This document shows, piece by piece, positions 24,599 through 28,605 of a stretch of 28,605 nucleotides of DNA (position 1 is its first letter; each line of letters begins with the position of its first letter). The stretch covers positions 1 through 28,605 of the forward strand of contig SXQV01000201.1 of assembly GCA_005792805.1 (NCBI GenBank). Direction: 5' to 3'. Source of the stretch: Methylococcaceae bacterium. Its GTDB lineage: Bacteria; Pseudomonadota; Gammaproteobacteria; Methylococcales; Methylococcaceae. The notes beneath the pieces were generated by a model. It did not search any database. It was not told the DNA's origin and was given only the letters and a program-made list of their open reading frames with translations. The position numbers and the translations under genes are program-made.

Positions 24599-26368
24599 AT
24601 GAAAATCACTGCGCCGTTTACGCTAGGGCAGTCTGTTCGAAAATGTCGGGGTTATGCCACGACCTATCCAAAGATATTTCATCAAGTCCTATTGCTGGGC
24701 GTCCTCTCTCTCTTCGGCCTGCTTGATCCCCCTCTGTGGGCGCATGGCCTGATTCAGGATCCGCCGGCCCGTAACTGGTTCTGCGGGGCGTTGACCAAGC
24801 CTGACCAAGTCGTTAACGGGACAGCGGTCTACCCGGTCTGTGGTAACGCCTTCAATGCGCCGGGCATGGATGCAAATGCCGGCTACAACTTCATGAGCGT
24901 GCTCACGCATACCCAAGGTTATGGGAGTCTAGGTGCACGGGCCAACGTTTGTGGCTATAACTCAGAAACCTGGAAAGGCGGCCCGACGGTCTGGGATCAG
25001 CCCATAGATTGGCCGACCAATCGGATGGCCTCGGGGCCAAAAACGTTCACCTGGAATATTGCCTGGGGTCCACATTTTTCGGACACACAGGAATTTCGTT
25101 ACTGGATTACCAAGCCCGGCTTCATCTATCAGGTCGGCAAGCCCCTGTCTTTCGCCGACTTTGAGTCTCAGCCGTTCTGTGCGCTGACCTACAGCGATGC
25201 CACTCCAGCGGCTAACCCAGCAGTCATCCCGGATCCTGCCAATGCTACGTTTAAAACGCGCTGCACACTACCGGACCGCAGCGGTAGACATGTGATTTAT
25301 GCCGAGTGGGGACGTAATTACTACACTTACGAACGCTTCCACAGTTGTGTGGATGCGCTCTTCGATGGCGTCTCCCCAGCATCTCCTGTGAATGCCCTGA
25401 TCTCCACCATCCCCACCGTGGCTGAGCTTGTCGGTAATGGCAGCATGCGTCTTGATGCTGGTCAGTCCTTGGGTAACGGGCTGCGTTATCAGTGGTCGAT
25501 CGAATCACCACAGTCGGCGGTTTACCGCTTGGACCATGCCAGCGAGGTGGTTGCCACACTGCATTATGCTGACCCCCCAGCGGCGGGCAGCGTCAAGCTC
25601 AGGCTTACCGTCACTGACGGTGTTACTACGGCTAGCGACATTCTGACGTTGACGCACAAGCCAGCTGGCGGTTCTGCTTGGTCGGATCTTGGACTGTTGT
25701 CGGCGCTGGCACAGCCCCTGAACGTGGGTGATGCGCTTGCCTTGCGGACAGTCACCCAATCGGGGCTTGATACGCTCTGGCCTACACAGCCAGTGACTGT
25801 CCGGTCTGTCGGCGATTGGCCACTGCAACTGGCGCAGGCTATCAACAGCCAGAATGGCCCCGTGCGTATTGGTGTACTGAATCTCCAGGGAGAGATATTG
25901 CCCGGTGAGGACGTGGCCGCCAGCCGGGTGTACGCCACAAGCGGTACTGGAATCGTCAGTGCCTTTCTTAAAGTAATCCCGGCTTCCAGTCCGGTTCCAG
26001 GTGCCAATGTCAGTTCGGTCATTGCCAGTGCGAGCCCCTGGTATCACGAGGCGCAGATCCGGATTAGCCATGCGCAGCCCATTACCGCACTGAGTGTGAA
26101 AATTACCCTGAAAAAGACCGCCGGTTGGAGTTTGAATGGCCTGTACAATACGGTAGGTGGTCAGATTAGGCAGACCAAAGCCAGCACCGCTTCGGCGCTG
26201 GTTTATCAGTTTGACCTGTTGCCCGCGCAGACACTGAATCCGGGGCAGGCTCGCATATTCGCCGCACAGGCGAATGGCAGTGGTAAGGTTCGCCCCGTTG
26301 CGGGGGATGACTACAGCGTTACCTACACCATGGGTGGCGTTACCCGCACAATTCGGGGGCGTTTCTGA
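24599..26368 (+). CDS. AA10 lytic polysaccharide monooxygenase, GbpA-like multidomain
   Basis: Copper enzyme that oxidatively cleaves chitin or cellulose, secreted. A long signal peptide (48 residues, PPLWA before the cut) leaves His49 as the mature N-terminus (HGLIQDPPARNWFCG), the first half of the copper histidine brace. The second is His159 in WNIAWGPHFSDTQEFRYWIT; the axial aromatic is probably Phe247 in YERFHSCVDALF. The AA10 domain ends near 257. A PKD-like beta domain follows (about 260-360, GSMRLDAGQSLGNGLRYQW), then a region resembling GbpA domain 2 (about 395-470, WPLQLAQAINSQNGPVRIGV), and a C-terminal beta domain (about 485-589) that may bind carbohydrate. GGAGG lies four bases before ATG 24599. 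The 589-residue protein is larger than most AA10 proteins. Substrate is not decided by what I can see. Confidence 0.9.
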   Translation: MKITAPFTLGQSVRKCRGYATTYPKIFHQVLLLGVLSLFGLLDPPLWAHGLIQDPPARNWFCGALTKPDQVVNGTAVYPVCGNAFNAPGMDANAGYNFMSVLTHTQGYGSLGARANVCGYNSETWKGGPTVWDQPIDWPTNRMASGPKTFTWNIAWGPHFSDTQEFRYWITKPGFIYQVGKPLSFADFESQPFCALTYSDATPAANPAVIPDPANATFKTRCTLPDRSGRHVIYAEWGRNYYTYERFHSCVDALFDGVSPASPVNALISTIPTVAELVGNGSMRLDAGQSLGNGLRYQWSIESPQSAVYRLDHASEVVATLHYADPPAAGSVKLRLTVTDGVTTASDILTLTHKPAGGSAWSDLGLLSALAQPLNVGDALALRTVTQSGLDTLWPTQPVTVRSVGDWPLQLAQAINSQNGPVRIGVLNLQGEILPGEDVAASRVYATSGTGIVSAFLKVIPASSPVPGANVSSVIASASPWYHEAQIRISHAQPITALSVKITLKKTAGWSLNGLYNTVGGQIRQTKASTASALVYQFDLLPAQTLNPGQARIFAAQANGSGKVRPVAGDDYSVTYTMGGVTRTIRGRF

Positions 26369-26380
26369 TCTAGTGCTGTG

Positions 26381-26417
26381 CTTGGCCCGGCAACGTGGTG
26401 TCTGTTGCCGGGCCAAG
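26381..26417. repeat. 14-bp perfect inverted repeat between the LPMO and lysR genes
   Basis: CTTGGCCCGGCAAC (26381-26394) and GTTGCCGGGCCAAG (26404-26417) flank a nine-base loop, 12 bases after the LPMO stop. The GC-rich stem would be very stable in RNA. No T-run follows on either strand, so it may be an mRNA-stabilising end or a partial terminator that lowers lysR readthrough. Confidence 0.55.
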
Positions 26418-26448
26418 TGAGCCGCGATATTGGCACGATAGGAGCCCT

Positions 26449-27360
26449 ATGATTAACCTGCGCAGCATTGATCTGAATCTGCTTACGGTATTCGAGGTGG
26501 TCTACGAGGAGCGGAGTCAGGTGCGCGCCTCCGAACGCCTGTGTATGACGCAGCCTGCGGTTAGCCATGCGCTGGGGCGGTTGCGTTATATCGCGAATGA
26601 CCGGTTGTTTGAGGGGCGAACCAAAGGATTGATTGCGACAGCCAGGGCGGATGAGTTGTATGTCGAGATCCATGAGGCGCTTAACAGAATCCGGCATCAG
26701 TTTTCCGAGTCGTCGGTATTTGATCCCCTTACCACGTATCGAACTTTCTCGTTGTCCGTTTCATTCAGTGGTGGGGGAATATTTGCACCCCGGCTGTATG
26801 AGTGCTTTCAGGCGCAGGCGCCGAATGCCCAGCTAATCTTCCGTACCATTGATCCCTCATCGCAAATTCCTAATCTGCTCCGGGAACATCAGCTCGATCT
26901 CGCCTTGCATAACGACTGTTTCGATGATCCCCAACTAGAGCAGATGGTCCTCATCGAGGATGGTCTGGTGATCATGGCCAGGGCGGATCATCCGCGTATC
27001 CGTAAGGCACCTACACAGAAAGACTGTCTGGGTGAGAAGTTTGTGGCAGCCTATAAGCTGCTGCAAAGCTCCCGCGATGTCGCCTTGAATACTTTCATGG
27101 CCGAGGTGAGGGAGCGAACGGTCATGGAGGTCGCTAATACGCTGGTCGTGGCCAATACAGTTCGGCAGACCGATTTGCTGGCCATCACCAATCGCCAGAT
27201 GGCCTTGGTCTGCCGCCAGATGCTTGATATCGAATTTTATCCGCTACCCGTTGCTCAGCCCGCATTCAGGCTTTATCTGATTTGGCACAAGGCTTATAGC
27301 GACGACCCCGGCCACTCTTGGCTGCGGGAGCAAATGAAACGCCTGGTAGATGAGGGATAG
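26449..27360 (+). CDS. LysR-family transcriptional regulator
   Basis: DNA-binding regulator of about 303 residues, the usual size. The N-terminal winged helix-turn-helix (about 1-65) reads LRSIDLNLLTVFEVVYEE, SERLCMTQPAVSHALGRLR and NDRLFEG. From about 90 a periplasmic-binding-protein-like effector domain runs to the end (YRTFSLSVSFSGGG, HQLDLALHND, DGLVIMARADHPR). Start ATG 26449 is chosen because AGGAG sits four bases upstream and it gives the typical LysR N-terminus; an upstream in-frame start at 26395 lies inside the hairpin. It stands between the LPMO gene and the PQQ dehydrogenase gene, all in the same direction, so either could be its target. The effector is unknown. Unlike most LysR genes it is not divergent from a neighbour. 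Confidence 0.95.
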   Translation: MINLRSIDLNLLTVFEVVYEERSQVRASERLCMTQPAVSHALGRLRYIANDRLFEGRTKGLIATARADELYVEIHEALNRIRHQFSESSVFDPLTTYRTFSLSVSFSGGGIFAPRLYECFQAQAPNAQLIFRTIDPSSQIPNLLREHQLDLALHNDCFDDPQLEQMVLIEDGLVIMARADHPRIRKAPTQKDCLGEKFVAAYKLLQSSRDVALNTFMAEVRERTVMEVANTLVVANTVRQTDLLAITNRQMALVCRQMLDIEFYPLPVAQPAFRLYLIWHKAYSDDPGHSWLREQMKRLVDEG

Positions 27361-27487
27361 CCGCTCATTAGCCGCGTTTAACTGGATGTATTGCCAGCTG
27401 GCGTCGGAGTGATCTTCATGATGCACTGTCTGTGGGGCGCTTGGACGGATCATTGCGGGCTTACTTGGCGGGGCAGGATTGTGGTCG

Positions 27488-27513
27488 TTGACTTTTGAAG
27501 TGAAATCCTTCAA
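27488..27513 (+). promoter_or_regulatory. possible LysR-type operator with -35-like box
   Basis: TTGAAG (27495-27500) and CTTCAA (27508-27513) form a six-base dyad with a seven-base centre and an internal T-N11-A (27501-27513), as in LysR binding boxes. TTGACT (27488-27493) just before it resembles a -35 element, but no matching -10 lies 16-18 bases on. Confidence 0.3.
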
Positions 27514-27519
27514 GTTACG

Positions 27520-27558
27520 CTCCCAAACGGGCGTCTTCGGGAGATTTTCCCGTTTTTT
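27520..27558 (+). terminator. intrinsic terminator with alternative pairings (lysR end or dehydrogenase attenuator)
   Basis: CCCG at 27549-27552, followed by six Ts, can pair with CGGG at 27538-27541 (short hairpin CGGGA-GATTT-TCCCG) or with CGGG at 27528-27531 (AAACGGG with CCCGTTT). The near CGGG can instead be taken by CTCCC at 27520-27524 pairing with GGGAG at 27539-27543. It lies 160 bases after the lysR stop and 100 before the dehydrogenase. Confidence 0.55.
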
Positions 27559-27660
27559 GTATGAAATCACCTGCTGAAAAAAAACTGCGGCTCGTTAAGC
27601 TGTAGGTGTGAATAAGCGTTTGCAAGCGTATTTTTGCCTTATATCTGAGGAGGATAAACG

Positions 27661-28605
27661 ATGAAAAACTCTTTGAAGAGTTTGTTGCTTTCTGCGGCTG
27701 TGGCGACCGCCCTGGCAGCACCGGGCGTCAGTTTCGCTAACGCCGAAATTGAGAAGCTGTCCCATGACCCAGCTAACTGGGCGACGTGGGGTGGTGATTA
27801 CTTCGGTACTCGTTTCAGCACGTTGACTCAAATCAACAAGGACAACGCCAAGAACATCCAGCCAATCTGGACGTTCTCCACCGGCGCTCTGCGTGGACAC
27901 GAGGGCGGACCTCTGGTCGTGAATGGGTTGATCTATATTCATACCGGATTCCCACACAAAATCTACGCGCTTGACCAGAACACCCACAGCGTGGTCTGGG
28001 AATACGACTATGCGCCCGACAAGGGTACCGACCCGGCTCAGGTTATCGGCGTCATGTGTTGCGACGTCGTCAATCGTGGCTTGGGCTATGGCGATGGGAA
28101 AGTATTCCTGGCGCAGGGTGATGCAACCCTGATCGCGCTCGACGCCAAAACCGGCAAGCTGGTTTGGAAAGTAAAGAATGGTGATCCCAAAGCAGGCATG
28201 ACCAATACTGCCGCACCGCTTATCGTCAAGGACAAGGTTCTTGTCGGTATTTCGGGCGGTGAATTTGGTGTGCGCGGCTTCATGGCGGCTTACAACATCA
28301 AGGACGGCTCACTGGCATGGAAGACCTACAGCATGGGTCCCGATGCCGATATGAAGATTGATCCTGAAAAGACCATGACCTGGACCGATGGCAAGATGGC
28401 TCCAGTCGGCAAGGATTCTTCTCTGAAGACCTGGCAGGGTGATCAATGGAAGATCGGTGGTGGTACCACTTGGGGTTGGACCAGTTATGACGCTGAAGCT
28501 AACCTGATCTATTACGGCTCAGGCAACCCTTCAACCTGGAACCCGGTTCAGCGTCCAGGCGACAACAAGTGGTCCATGACCATTTGGGCGCGTGATGCGG
28601 ACACC
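27661..28605 (+). CDS. PQQ-dependent methanol/alcohol dehydrogenase large subunit, 3' end outside window
   Basis: Periplasmic quinoprotein that oxidises methanol or related alcohols and passes electrons to a cytochrome c. The first 315 codons are visible of about 600. A signal peptide (about 1-27, VATALAAPGVSFANA) is followed by NWATWGGDYFGTRFSTL, the beta-propeller W-motifs ALDAKTGKLVWKV and AYNIKDGSLAWKT, and the vicinal disulfide GVMCCDVVNRG that covers PQQ in methanol dehydrogenases. WKIGGGTTWGWTSYD, GSGNPSTWNP and RPGDNKWSMTIWARDADT are shared by MxaF and XoxF. The residue that separates calcium MxaF from lanthanide XoxF lies past the right edge, so I give no symbol. ATG 27661 has AGGAGG seven bases upstream, one of the best ribosome sites in the window, in keeping with high expression. 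Confidence 0.92.
   Translation, partial: MKNSLKSLLLSAAVATALAAPGVSFANAEIEKLSHDPANWATWGGDYFGTRFSTLTQINKDNAKNIQPIWTFSTGALRGHEGGPLVVNGLIYIHTGFPHKIYALDQNTHSVVWEYDYAPDKGTDPAQVIGVMCCDVVNRGLGYGDGKVFLAQGDATLIALDAKTGKLVWKVKNGDPKAGMTNTAAPLIVKDKVLVGISGGEFGVRGFMAAYNIKDGSLAWKTYSMGPDADMKIDPEKTMTWTDGKMAPVGKDSSLKTWQGDQWKIGGGTTWGWTSYDAEANLIYYGSGNPSTWNPVQRPGDNKWSMTIWARDADT

Larger units (their letters stand above)
27361..27660 (+). other. 300-base intergenic leader between lysR and the PQQ dehydrogenase gene
   Basis: Contains a TTGACT box and dyad (27488-27513), a terminator-like structure (27520-27558), an A-rich stretch (27577-27584) and a strong ribosome site AGGAGG (27648-27653). The first 120 bases show nothing I can identify. 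No clear promoter was found between the terminator and the dehydrogenase start, although one would be needed if the terminator is fully active. Confidence 0.5.

Noticed and set aside
27661..28605. Naming the dehydrogenase xoxF
   Set aside because: The diagnostic metal-ligand position lies outside the window, and the visible motifs are shared with mxaF.

Overview
The window reads as chromosome of a moderately GC-rich Gram-negative proteobacterium with a methylotroph-like periplasmic oxidation locus. The evidence is outer-membrane lipoproteins, an Mla-type lipid transporter, an HAE1 RND pump and the start of a PQQ methanol-dehydrogenase-type gene. The MurF motif NNAQREHQEF and the argS-SPOR gene pair are what I would expect in Betaproteobacteria, but Gammaproteobacteria are not excluded. 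No tRNA, rRNA, CRISPR array, insertion sequence or prophage was recognised.

Layout. (1) Positions 1-4881, minus strand, housekeeping: argS, a SPOR-domain cell-division-type protein, glyoxalase I, a Sua5/YrdC tRNA-threonylcarbamoyl synthase, and murF, which runs off the left edge. (2) 4958-7933, minus: a large TIR / P-loop STAND / TPR protein that resembles bacterial NLR-like immune or signalling proteins; its TIR domain appears to lack the catalytic glutamate. Its terminator overlaps the likely argS promoter. (3) 8081-11803, plus: a phospholipid-transport ABC operon made of a STAS-fused MlaE permease, MlaF ATPase, MCE protein and auxiliary lipoprotein. A four-helix membrane protein of unknown function follows (11915-12487). 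(4) 12703-20769, plus: a GlgX-type glycogen debranching enzyme, followed at once by a complete tripartite RND efflux system (outer-membrane factor lipoprotein, adaptor lipoprotein, RND pump). (5) 20770-24292, minus: a quinoprotein-associated cluster encoding a SoxYZ-like carrier, a periplasmic zinc metallohydrolase and an exported acetamidase/formamidase-family protein. (6) 24599-28605, plus: an AA10 lytic polysaccharide monooxygenase with accessory domains, a LysR regulator, and the first 315 codons of a PQQ-dependent methanol/alcohol dehydrogenase.

The most interesting part is 20.8-28.6 kb. Exported, redox-linked or hydrolytic proteins surround a PQQ dehydrogenase and a copper LPMO, with a LysR gene between them and two intergenic regions carrying terminator-like RNA structures. 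One of these (24363-24441) is a run of three hairpins ending in a U-tract, with no upstream same-strand gene nearby, so it looks like a small RNA or a regulated leader. The TIR-STAND-TPR gene is a second candidate for an undescribed system.
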